Source of the DNA: CPC320 sp002684375 | Lineage (GTDB): Bacteria > Pseudomonadota > Alphaproteobacteria > Rhodobacterales > Rhodobacteraceae | Assembly: GCA_965662545.1 (NCBI GenBank) | Contig: CBFIHZ010000061.1 | Coordinates: forward strand, 1 to 14,926 | Length of the DNA stretch: 14,926 nt | Direction: 5' to 3' | Shown here: in pieces, positions 7,422-14,460 of the stretch | Position numbering within the stretch: the stretch's first letter is position 1 | How the letters are laid out: the number at the start of each line of letters is the position of its first letter | Notes under the pieces: model-generated | Database searches by the model: none | Seen by the model: the letters and a program-made list of their open reading frames with translations, nothing else | What the model was told of the DNA's origin: nothing | Position numbers and translations under genes: made by a program

Positions 7422-8591
7422 ATGCGCATCGTTGACATTCATGAAAATATCGTACCGATAAAAAGTAATATTTCCAACGCTTATATTGATTTTTCAAAGA
7501 TGACGGCCAGCGTGGTGGCGATCGTCACTGATGTCATGCGCGATGGCAAACCGGTCATTGGCTTTGGATTCAATTCGAACGGCCGGTATGCCCAGCAGGG
7601 GCTTTTGCGCGAACGATTTATTCCCCGACTGAAAGCGGCGACCCCTGAACAGGTTGCGACTGAGGCAGGCGACAATCTGAGTCCGCATAATATCTGGGAT
7701 ATATTGATGGCCAATGAAAAGCCTGGCGGCCATGGAGAACGCTCGGTGGCTGTGGGTGTTCTCGACATGGCGGTCTGGGATGCGGTGGCGAAAATAGAAG
7801 GCGTGCCGTTATTTCGACTTTTGGCTGATCGCTACAACAACGGGGTCTTTGATGAGACGGTGTCAGTCTATGCGGCGGGCGGGTATTATCATCCGGGCAA
7901 AGGTCTGAAACCATTGCAGGATGAAATGAAAAGCTATCTCGACCGAGGCTATACACAGGTTAAAATGAAGGTTGGCGGGGTCAGTTTGTCTGACGATCTC
8001 AAACGTATTGAGGCGGTTCTAGATGTTGTGGGGCATGGCGGTAATCTGGCGGTAGATGTGAACGGAAAATTCGATCTGGCACAGGCGATCGAGTTTGGTA
8101 ACGCGATCAAGCCTTACCAATTGCGCTGGTATGAAGAGGTAGGCGATCCGTTGGATTATGCGTTGCAAAATGAACTGGCGCAGCATTACGAACTGGCGAT
8201 GGCCACCGGTGAGAACCTGTTTTCAACCATTGATGCGCGCAATCTTATCCGCTACGGCGGCCTGCGTCCGGGGCTGGACATTCTGCAATTTGATCCAGCC
8301 CTGAGTTATGGGCTTGTCGAATATTTGCGAACGCTTGAGATGTTGCGGTCATACGGGTTTTCGGCGCGGGATTGTATTCCTCATGGCGGCCATCAGTTCG
8401 GACTTAGCCTCACAGCGGGCCTTGGGCTTGGTGGCAACGAGTCCTATCCAGATGTGTTTCGCCCGTTCAATGGCTTTGCCGATAGTATCGACGTGTGCGA
8501 CGGCCGCGTGCCGTTGCCCGATATGCCCGGAGTGGGGTTTGAAGCCAAGAATGAACTCTACAGTCACTTAAAAGACCTGAGTGGGTTTTAA
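7422..8591 (+). CDS. tarD: D(-)-tartrate dehydratase (enolase superfamily, mandelate racemase subgroup)
   Basis: Predicted to dehydrate D-tartrate to enol-oxaloacetate with Mg2+ in the cytoplasm, feeding central metabolism. The 389-residue length and many stretches agree with my recollection of Bradyrhizobium TarD: NAYIDFSKMT near the N-terminus, FNSNGRY, NEKPGGHGERSVAVG, YAAGGYYHPGKGL, YEEVGDPLDYALQ, GLGLGGNESYPD. The residues expected for catalysis are present: the KxK motif at Lys181/Lys183, metal ligands Asp212, Glu238 and Glu264, and the general acid-base His321 in IPHGGHQ. These are shifted by one from the Bradyrhizobium numbering. The ATG at 7422 follows an AAAGGG about ten bases upstream. 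A 138-bp gap with a terminator and a direct repeat separates it from the gene before it, so it probably has its own promoter. No transporter or regulator for tartrate lies in the window. Confidence 0.9.
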   Translation: MRIVDIHENIVPIKSNISNAYIDFSKMTASVVAIVTDVMRDGKPVIGFGFNSNGRYAQQGLLRERFIPRLKAATPEQVATEAGDNLSPHNIWDILMANEKPGGHGERSVAVGVLDMAVWDAVAKIEGVPLFRLLADRYNNGVFDETVSVYAAGGYYHPGKGLKPLQDEMKSYLDRGYTQVKMKVGGVSLSDDLKRIEAVLDVVGHGGNLAVDVNGKFDLAQAIEFGNAIKPYQLRWYEEVGDPLDYALQNELAQHYELAMATGENLFSTIDARNLIRYGGLRPGLDILQFDPALSYGLVEYLRTLEMLRSYGFSARDCIPHGGHQFGLSLTAGLGLGGNESYPDVFRPFNGFADSIDVCDGRVPLPDMPGVGFEAKNELYSHLKDLSGF

Positions 8592-8602
8592 CTGGGGTAT
8601 AT

Positions 8603-8636
8603 TCTGACATCTTAACGGCGCCTGCACGCCGTCAGA
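8603..8636 (+). terminator. Hairpin downstream of tarD, possible terminator
   Basis: A 6-bp stem, ACGGCG (8615-8620) with CGCCGT (8627-8632), surrounds a CCTGCA loop. Outer bases TCTG (8603-8606) and CAGA (8633-8636) can pair as an extension across a bulge. There is no T-run, so Rho-independent termination is uncertain. The structure lies between tarD and the -10 box of the next gene. Confidence 0.35.
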
Positions 8637-8644
8637 GAGCCAAG

Positions 8645-8650
8645 TATAAT
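8645..8650 (+). promoter_or_regulatory. Perfect -10 box before the 2OG oxygenase gene
   Basis: TATAAT matches the sigma-70 consensus exactly, in a GC-moderate context, 52 bases before the chosen ATG. The expected -35 position (about 8622-8627, CTGCAC) falls in the upstream hairpin and is a poor match. An activator may therefore be needed, or the match may be chance. Confidence 0.4.
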
Positions 8651-8701
8651 AAGTGGTTATTGTGCTTGAAACCTCGGCATTCCACGATAAAACTGCACCA
8701 T

Positions 8702-9502
8702 ATGGAACAATTGGCAGCCCAAGACCTTGGCGATTTAATCGATCTCGAGCGCTACCAGCTAGATGATCCCATTCACCTCGCCGCAGTTAAAGCCAGGCTA
8801 GATCGCGAAGGCGTGGTTATCTTGCCGGATTTTCTGCGCGCATCTGCTCGTGATTCGTTGGTCTTAGAGGCCGAAAAGCAAGCCAAAAATGCGTTTTTCA
8901 CCACCTCGACGCATAACGTATATCTTACTTCGCAAGATCAATCGCTACCAGCAGAGCACATTGTGAACCGACAGATAAAAAGCTCAAAAGGCTGTATCAC
9001 AACCGATCAAATTCCCGAAGGGTCTGGTTTGAAGACGCTGTATCACAACCCGCAGTTTCAGAGCTTTATAACGGCGGTGTTGGGGGAAAAGGCCCTTTAC
9101 GCTTATGCAGATCCACTGTCGTCGATCAACGTACATTACGCCCACGAAGGGCAGGAATTGGGCTGGCATTTTGACAATTCATCATTTGCGATAACCCTGC
9201 TTTTGCAGGCACCCGAGGGCGGTGGCGTGTTTGAATACGTGCCGGATTTGCGCGACGCGGCCGCTGGAGAGATGAATTTCCAAGGTGTTGCCGATGTTTT
9301 AGAGGGTGCAACACCCGTCAAAACCTTGGATATGCAGCCGGGCACCTTGGTTTTGTTTCGGGGGCGCAATTCGTTGCACAGGGTAACCCCGACTGCCGGC
9401 AATCGAACCCGTCTTTTGGTCGTGCTGGCTTATAATGATGCGCCGGGTGTCAGCCTGTCGGAAGGCGCAAGGATGACATTTTACGGCCGTGTTGGCACCT
9501 GA
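8702..9502 (+). CDS. Fe(II)/2-oxoglutarate-dependent oxygenase, BesD/HalD-like with HxD triad
   Basis: A 266-residue protein with a double-stranded beta-helix iron site. His156-Phe-Asp158 in GWHFDNS and distal His226 in SLHRVTP give the HxD...H facial triad; Arg235 or Arg237 would bind 2-oxoglutarate. The C-terminal pattern LAYNDAPGVSLSEGARMTFYGR resembles, from memory, the family that contains the free-amino-acid halogenases BesD and HalD. In those halogenases the Asp is replaced by Gly to make room for chloride. Here the Asp is kept, so hydroxylation is predicted, possibly of an amino acid or small acid; the substrate is unknown. An in-frame TTG at 8660 would add 14 residues, but the ATG at 8702 is preferred because the added segment looks non-conserved. 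Neither start has a good Shine-Dalgarno. It follows tarD by 110 bp on the same strand. Confidence 0.8.
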   Translation: MEQLAAQDLGDLIDLERYQLDDPIHLAAVKARLDREGVVILPDFLRASARDSLVLEAEKQAKNAFFTTSTHNVYLTSQDQSLPAEHIVNRQIKSSKGCITTDQIPEGSGLKTLYHNPQFQSFITAVLGEKALYAYADPLSSINVHYAHEGQELGWHFDNSSFAITLLLQAPEGGGVFEYVPDLRDAAAGEMNFQGVADVLEGATPVKTLDMQPGTLVLFRGRNSLHRVTPTAGNRTRLLVVLAYNDAPGVSLSEGARMTFYGRVGT

Positions 9503-9827
9503 GAAATGCGATGGGGGACCAGCAAAGCTAACCTGTTTCGGTATGGCCCCAACACAAAGGCTTCCCAAAATTTGCTGACGATATAAATACTCTGATTGAC
9601 CAGAATATCAGGTTTTTTCAAGGGAAACCCAAGTGTCTTAGCCTTTGACTGAAGATATATTCTGCTGGTGCAGGACTTTGGGGTTGCCCTGACAGACAAT
9701 TGCAAATCTATGAAACTATCTTTGTCATCCAGTCTCTAGATTTTGCCAGCATTGATAGAGACAATGTAAAAATTATAAAAAAGCTTTTGTGAACCAAGTT
9801 ATTCCCCCTTTGTTTCTGCCCGTGTCT

Positions 9828-9845
9828 ATACGACCAAGGTCGTAT
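9828..9845. promoter_or_regulatory. 18-bp palindrome, probable operator of the PQQ dehydrogenase operon
   Basis: ATACGACCAAGGTCGTAT is a perfect inverted repeat with 8-base arms and an AA centre. It lies 115 bp upstream of the putative -10 box of the dehydrogenase gene, a distance typical for an activator or a distal repressor site. It has no trailing T-run and no gene ends nearby, so a terminator is unlikely. Which regulator binds is unknown; LuxR-type response regulators control many PQQ alcohol dehydrogenases. Confidence 0.55.
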
Positions 9846-9959
9846 GGCAACAGATTTTGGCTTCACCTACGATCCTCTCATTAAATCCAGTTTGTTGGGG
9901 CGCGTCCTCGAGGCTTAGTGCTGCGTGTCACATGCGTCAGCCCCTAGGTCATAGTTATA

Positions 9960-9985
9960 TATAATATTTTTAAGTCTTTAGGGAG
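9960..9985 (+). promoter_or_regulatory. -10 box and ribosome-binding site of the PQQ dehydrogenase gene
   Basis: A TATAAT hexamer at 9960-9965 sits in a very AT-rich stretch. The predicted transcript would have a leader of about 20 bases. AGGGAG (9980-9985) is a strong Shine-Dalgarno seven bases before the ATG at 9993. The -35 position (about 9937-9942, TCAGCC) does not match consensus, which suggests activator dependence. Confidence 0.45.
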
Positions 9986-9992
9986 ATATTCA

Positions 9993-11666
9993 ATGCCTAT
10001 ACCGCACCTAAATGGCGCTTTTGTTGCAATGTTAGCGCTCAGTCTGATAGCTCCAGAAACCACTTTGGCTCAATCAACCTCAGACCTTATAAACGATACC
10101 AAAGACCCAACCACTATTTTAACTTATGGAATGGGCTATGGGCAAACTCGGCACAGCGGGCTGAGGGGAATAAATCTCGACAATATTGGGCGGCTCAGAC
10201 CAGAATGGACCTATTCGCTTAGTGATACGCGCGGGCAGGAAACCTTTCCGCTCATCCATGACGGAAAAATGTACGTCACGACCCACGCATCGACGATGGC
10301 ATTGGATCTGGTGACTGGTCGACAGATTTGGAAAACGCTTGTGGATTACCCTGCGGATACTCCGCGTGTCGCGTGTTGTGGCATCGTAAACCGGGGTGTT
10401 GCGCTTTATGAAGGCAAAGTGTTTCGCACCACGCTGGACGCCCATGTTATCGCGCTGGACGCTGAGACCGGCAATGAATTATGGCGGACGCAATCCATTG
10501 ATCACAAGGCCGGATATTCGATGACCGTCGCGCCAATGATGGCAGATGGTGTTCTGATTACGGGGATCTCTGGTGGCGAATACGGTATTCGTGGCTATCT
10601 CGAAGGGTATGATCCTGACACCGGAGTGCGGGTCTGGCGTACCTATACCATTCCTGCTCCGGGAGAACCGGGCAGTGAGACATGGCAGGATGGTGGGGAT
10701 GCCTGGACGCGTGGAGGGGCACCAACGTGGTTAACCGGGTCGTATGATCCTGAATTGAATACTGTATTTTGGGGTACCGGAAATCCGTCGTCTTGGAATG
10801 CGGCGACACGCCCGGGAGATAATCTTTATGCCTCCTCTATCCTCGCGCTTGATCCCAAAACTGGCACCATCAAGTGGCACTATCAAACCACGCCGAATGA
10901 CCCGTTTGATTTCGACACTGTGAATGAGCTTGTTCATGCTGACATAGACGGACGCAAAGTTCTGATGCAGGCGAACCGCAATGGGTTTTTCTATGTTTTG
11001 GACAGGGCAACCGGCGAATTGATTGCGGCTCCTAAGTTTGTCGACAAACTCAATTGGGCAGACAGCATTGATCTGGAAACTGGACGGCCAAAAGAAACCG
11101 ATGTGGCAATGAAGGCGCGGTCGGGCGAACAGATTACATTCTGGCCATCGGCGTTGGGTGGCAAGAACTGGTCCCCTATGGCCTATAACCCCAAGACCCG
11201 GACAATCTTTGCCAACACCAACAAGTTTGGTATGCATTACAAGGCGGTCGAGCCACAATATCGTCCGGGCGTGTTTTATTTTGGTGCTGAATTCAGCTGG
11301 GATTGGCCTGACGGAGACCGCGGCGAATTACGAGCTTTTGACCCAATGACTGGCGTGGTTAAATGGTCTGACAGCATTGCAATCCCGCGATATTCGGGCA
11401 TTTTGTCAACCGACGGGGGATTGGTATTCACCGGCAATATGGACGGTGAATTTGAAGCCTTTAACGCTGAGACTGGTGATAAAGTTTGGACCTATAGCAC
11501 CGGTTCGGGGATCATCGGTCAACCGGTAACCTGGGAGCGTGAGGGCAAACAATATATCACAGTCGCAAATGGAAGTGGTGGGGTCTATTCACTTTTTTCA
11601 GGGGATGAACGGCTTGCTTCGGTGCCGGCTGGCGGCAACATCTGGACGTTCTCTATCGTCGAGTAA
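9993..11666 (+). CDS. PQQ-dependent alcohol dehydrogenase, periplasmic, predicted lanthanide-type
   Basis: Oxidises an alcohol in the periplasm with pyrroloquinoline quinone and passes electrons to a cytochrome c. A signal peptide (about 1-27, ending LAQS) precedes an eight-bladed propeller with repeated W-motif segments such as LDAETGNELWRT, DPDTGVRVWRTY and DPKTGTIKWHY. Key residues: vicinal Cys128-Cys129, metal ligands Glu196 (GGEYG), Asn264 (GTGNPSSW) and catalytic Asp306, with Arg329 in QANRNG. Asp308, two residues after the catalytic Asp (FDFD), is the extra acidic ligand known from lanthanide-dependent XoxF, ExaF and PedH; calcium enzymes have a small residue there. At 557 residues there is no C-terminal heme domain, so an external cytochrome is required; the next gene, six bases downstream, encodes one. 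The substrate (methanol, ethanol or other) is not certain. The sequence is less like XoxF than like the broader alcohol dehydrogenase group. Confidence 0.92.
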   Translation: MPIPHLNGAFVAMLALSLIAPETTLAQSTSDLINDTKDPTTILTYGMGYGQTRHSGLRGINLDNIGRLRPEWTYSLSDTRGQETFPLIHDGKMYVTTHASTMALDLVTGRQIWKTLVDYPADTPRVACCGIVNRGVALYEGKVFRTTLDAHVIALDAETGNELWRTQSIDHKAGYSMTVAPMMADGVLITGISGGEYGIRGYLEGYDPDTGVRVWRTYTIPAPGEPGSETWQDGGDAWTRGGAPTWLTGSYDPELNTVFWGTGNPSSWNAATRPGDNLYASSILALDPKTGTIKWHYQTTPNDPFDFDTVNELVHADIDGRKVLMQANRNGFFYVLDRATGELIAAPKFVDKLNWADSIDLETGRPKETDVAMKARSGEQITFWPSALGGKNWSPMAYNPKTRTIFANTNKFGMHYKAVEPQYRPGVFYFGAEFSWDWPDGDRGELRAFDPMTGVVKWSDSIAIPRYSGILSTDGGLVFTGNMDGEFEAFNAETGDKVWTYSTGSGIIGQPVTWEREGKQYITVANGSGGVYSLFSGDERLASVPAGGNIWTFSIVE

Positions 11667-11672
11667 ATCCTG

Positions 11673-12935
11673 ATGAAAACAGTTGCAATCATCTGGCGTC
11701 TCTGTGCCATATCGTTCCTCTTCGGAGGAACGATTTATGCTGATGAGACAGCAGTCTTAAGTCAGGCGGAAAAGACCTATCAGACCCTCTGCTCGCATTG
11801 TCACGGTTTAAAGATGGTGAACCCTGGCACTTCTTCTTATGATCTGAGACGATGGCCAAAAAATGATCGGGCCGGGTTTTATGACTCGGTAATAAATGGC
11901 AAAAACAGTATGCCTGCTTGGGGCGATGTGTTGTTACCCGGCGAAATAGAACTCTTATGGTATTATGTAAAAACACGCGCGGGCAAAGAGCCTGCGTCGT
12001 TTGAGCAGGATGCCAAAGAGCCAGACCAAAACAGTGTGGATGGTCCTGATGAGACGTCAGACTTGTTCACAACACCGGGTACATTGGTGGCGTGTCTTGC
12101 TAAGAACGGCGGGGTGATGTCGGGGCGGCGGGCAAAAGGTGGCACCGGGTTGGACTATGAACTATCGCGGGCGCTGGCCGAGGCGCTGGGCGTAGCATTG
12201 GACGTGCGCTGGTTTGAGAGCGAACAAGACGAAGAGAGCACCCCTGTAAAAGAAGCTTACGCGCTTTTGGCCTATAAGGTCTGCGACATATTTCCCGGAT
12301 TTGCGCTGTATGAAATGTTCTTTGACGATTTTGATGTGGCCCGCGCTGCACTGCCAAGGTGGGATATGCGGCCGCAGAGCCTTGAGCAGAGGGTCCATGT
12401 TGATCTGCGTCCCATTTCGGTTACTCACCCCTATGCCCGCATGGAAATGGGCGTTGTGTATCGTAACTCTGAGTTTGAAAGGAAAATTCAGAAAATCTCT
12501 GATATGGAAGGTCTTAAAATCGGTGTTGAACAGGGTACGCTTGCAGGTGTGCTCACTCTGCGGCAAGGCACAGAAAAGATGGTTTCTGACAGCGTGACTC
12601 GCAACCCAGGTCCAAAGTTTTTGTGGCAGATGGAGCAAGGTGAATTTGATGCGGCACTTACAACAACTGGTGCCTATGATTTTCATAAAAAGCAAAATGT
12701 CATGAGTACTCTGATATTGGGCGCATACCGCCACCCTTTGGGCATCAACCTGTCAATCGCTATGCTTGAGAGTAAAAAGGCCTTGCGCGATATTATCAAC
12801 CCCTTGATTGACGCGATGGTAAAAGATGGCACGATGGCGCAGCTTGGGGCCCGCGCCAGCCACACCTATGCTCATCCCCGCAAGCCATGGCTGCTGCCGC
12901 GTCTGACAATGCAGACACTCCTGACACTTAAGTAA
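11673..12935 (+). CDS. Fused c-type cytochrome and XoxJ/MxaJ-like periplasmic binding protein
   Basis: A 420-residue secreted protein of two domains. After a signal peptide (about 1-23, GTIYA before DETAV) comes a small cytochrome c domain (about 25-105). It has one heme motif, CSHCH (Cys40, Cys43, His44), and likely axial Met80 in SMPAWG. An acidic linker (about 106-134) leads to a family-3 solute-binding-like domain (about 135-410). That domain has Cys141 and Cys204 at positions where XoxJ/MxaJ-like proteins carry conserved cysteines (the 'VCxxP' and 'CDV' regions), and SVTHPYARMEMGVVYRN at the usual domain crossover. In methanol dehydrogenase operons the cytochrome (G) and binding protein (J) are separate genes after the dehydrogenase; here they are one chain directly after it. 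Likely role: electron acceptor plus maturation or docking partner of the upstream enzyme. I saw no frameshift or stop that would suggest a fusion artefact. Confidence 0.85.
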   Translation: MKTVAIIWRLCAISFLFGGTIYADETAVLSQAEKTYQTLCSHCHGLKMVNPGTSSYDLRRWPKNDRAGFYDSVINGKNSMPAWGDVLLPGEIELLWYYVKTRAGKEPASFEQDAKEPDQNSVDGPDETSDLFTTPGTLVACLAKNGGVMSGRRAKGGTGLDYELSRALAEALGVALDVRWFESEQDEESTPVKEAYALLAYKVCDIFPGFALYEMFFDDFDVARAALPRWDMRPQSLEQRVHVDLRPISVTHPYARMEMGVVYRNSEFERKIQKISDMEGLKIGVEQGTLAGVLTLRQGTEKMVSDSVTRNPGPKFLWQMEQGEFDAALTTTGAYDFHKKQNVMSTLILGAYRHPLGINLSIAMLESKKALRDIINPLIDAMVKDGTMAQLGARASHTYAHPRKPWLLPRLTMQTLLTLK

Positions 12936-12988
12936 CAACTGATCTGCCAATTTTCAAATAGGGCCAAGCGGTAGGGGGCAACCAGCGC

Positions 12989-14155
12989 CTAGGGCTGAAA
13001 AGCCTGACAGCGGGATTCAAAACGGTCTAGACCCAATGTATCCAGTTCCGTCTGCTGATGCAGAAAGCCAGGGAGCGGCGCGATAGCGACCATTGCGCGA
13101 TCTGTGACCAGCGGTATTGGCTGGCGCAATTGCCCGTTCCAATCGCGATAACTGAGGGCACGGCCTTTAAAGCCGGCCAGTTCAAACTGATCTGAAAGCA
13201 TATACGACCGCAAAGTAGCAGCCTCAGCTGAACCTGTTCGCGTCACCGCCTCGCCAACGCTGCGCATAGCGGCCCACGCCGCATAGTCATCAGCCCGCAT
13301 TGGCCGACCCGACAGTGCCTCAAAACGCGATTGCAATTGCGCTGCCCCCCATCGCTCGATTACCTCAGACCAGCCGCGCGCCGCCAAACCTTCTGTACCG
13401 ACAATCGGTTTGGCCTGCCAAGTGTTATAGGCAATGTAGCGGCCAAAATCATCTGCTGTGTCAATCACCATCGTCACATCATGGGCCTTGAAGTTTTGAG
13501 TTAGTATAGGCACTTCCTGAGCTGCATTGCGCCGCATATCGGCATCGACATCCCAGACGATATCATCGACGATCTGTAGGCGGAATTTGGCCGCCGAGCG
13601 TTGAATTGCTTGCATGAAATCAGTATCTCGTTGACGCGGGCCAGCTATGATCGAAATACGCCCCCATCGCTTGGAAGAAAGAAACTGAATAAGGGCATCA
13701 GACCGCATCAAGTCAGAGACGCCGCTGTGCAAAAGGTTGGCTCGGCAGGCATCATCGCGCAGGGCAGACCCACCCGCCGCGACATTGAAAACAATTCGGT
13801 TTTGGGCGTCTGGTAAATCTGCAATCGTGACCAAATCCTGCGAGGGCGCATCGACGATCAGAACCGCGACATCCGCGAGCAATACGCGCGCTGCTGCCTG
13901 CACGTCTCCGCGACTATCGACCCTTGTTTCTAATAGCTTATACTTGTGACCGAGAAATGTGCCTGATGTCAGATTATCTCCAACGCCCAGCCGCGCGCCG
14001 GCCAGACCGGCATCGGCAGGCGTTGGGTCAATGTTGGACAGCGATGCGCCACGGGGTTGCTCAACTTTGAGATATCCTACTGAAATGGAAAGCTGTGCCA
14101 AAACGCCCATTGGCCATATCAGGAAAATCATTAACAGTCCTAATCTGCGTGTCAT
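12989..14155 (-). CDS. PQQ-alcohol-dehydrogenase-associated periplasmic substrate-binding protein
   Basis: A 388-residue periplasmic protein with a signal peptide (1-20, ending GVLA before Gln21) and a type-I (branched-chain amino acid-like) binding fold. It resembles the family annotated as ABC substrate-binding protein of PQQ-dependent alcohol dehydrogenase systems. Supporting stretches are the early GYLKVEQPRG, two Rossmann-like lobes (about 25-155 and 155-300) with RWGRISIIAGP at the start of the second, then DDYAAWAAMRSVGEAVTR, and a C-terminal RDWNGQLRQPIPL. It converges on the cytochrome-fusion gene with 53 bp between them. No ATPase or permease gene is in the window, so it may act outside transport, for example in sensing or in handling cofactor or metal. 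The ATG follows AAGGAG with ideal spacing. The ligand is unknown. Confidence 0.8.
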   Translation of the reverse strand: MTRRLGLLMIFLIWPMGVLAQLSISVGYLKVEQPRGASLSNIDPTPADAGLAGARLGVGDNLTSGTFLGHKYKLLETRVDSRGDVQAAARVLLADVAVLIVDAPSQDLVTIADLPDAQNRIVFNVAAGGSALRDDACRANLLHSGVSDLMRSDALIQFLSSKRWGRISIIAGPRQRDTDFMQAIQRSAAKFRLQIVDDIVWDVDADMRRNAAQEVPILTQNFKAHDVTMVIDTADDFGRYIAYNTWQAKPIVGTEGLAARGWSEVIERWGAAQLQSRFEALSGRPMRADDYAAWAAMRSVGEAVTRTGSAEAATLRSYMLSDQFELAGFKGRALSYRDWNGQLRQPIPLVTDRAMVAIAPLPGFLHQQTELDTLGLDRFESRCQAFQP

Positions 14156-14179
14156 CTATGTCTCCTTGAATATCGTATG

Positions 14180-14208
14180 ACAGTGTCTAGGCCGACGATT
14201 CTTGTCAA
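14180..14208 (-). promoter_or_regulatory. Candidate promoter of the PQQ-associated binding-protein gene
   Basis: On the minus strand a perfect TTGACA -35 (14208-14203) is followed after 17 bases by CACTGT (14185-14180). This keeps only the A2 and T6 positions of the -10 consensus. Strong -35 with weak -10 promoters are common in Rhodobacterales. The leader would be about 20 bases, with AAGGAG before the ATG at 14155. Confidence 0.4.
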
Positions 14209-14362
14209 TCCGTTGTGGTATTCCTATGTCCGGAAGAGCTAAGACTAATGTCTGCGTTTACATGATTTTCCGGTCTACGTAGTTGATTTTATAGGTCCCG
14301 TGGGCATTCAGGATGGCCATTGGGTTCGATTTCTGGTTCAAACTTCCAAAATAGAGGTTTGA

Positions 14363-14455
14363 ATGAACGAGTAGCGGTTTGTGGTGTCGGACGTCTTGTG
14401 GCAGCGGCTTGGGTCGCATCTTGCAGGTAAGGTCAGCGATGCCGGAGCAAACAAC
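14363..14455 (+). mobile_element. IS5-family transposase remnant (N-terminal fragment)
   Basis: The frame reads MNE, then a TAG stop, then RFVVSDVLWQRLGSHLAGKV and SDAGANN. This matches the typical N-terminus of IS5-family transposases (pattern V-S-D-x-L-W-x-R-L-x-P-H-L-x-G-K). The similarity stops after about 30 codons, where the MORN-protein remnant begins. The fragment is broken by the in-frame TAG at 14372-14374 and lacks all catalytic residues. It is a relic, recognised from memory of the family rather than by search. Confidence 0.6.
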
Positions 14456-14460
14456 TCAGT

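Larger units (their letters stand above)
9503..9992. other. Long intergenic/regulatory region before the PQQ dehydrogenase
   Basis: No gene is supported in these 490 bp. The only sizeable frame (minus strand, to 9705) starts at a TTG, overlaps the end of the oxygenase gene and is not recognisable. The right half carries an 18-bp palindrome (9828-9845), a TATAAT box (9960-9965) and an AGGGAG ribosome-binding site (9980-9985). The left half shows nothing I can name. Confidence 0.55.

Noticed and set aside
9481..9705. Minus-strand frame of 74 codons after the oxygenase gene
   Set aside because: It starts at TTG without a ribosome-binding site, overlaps the end of the oxygenase gene and has no recognisable motif.
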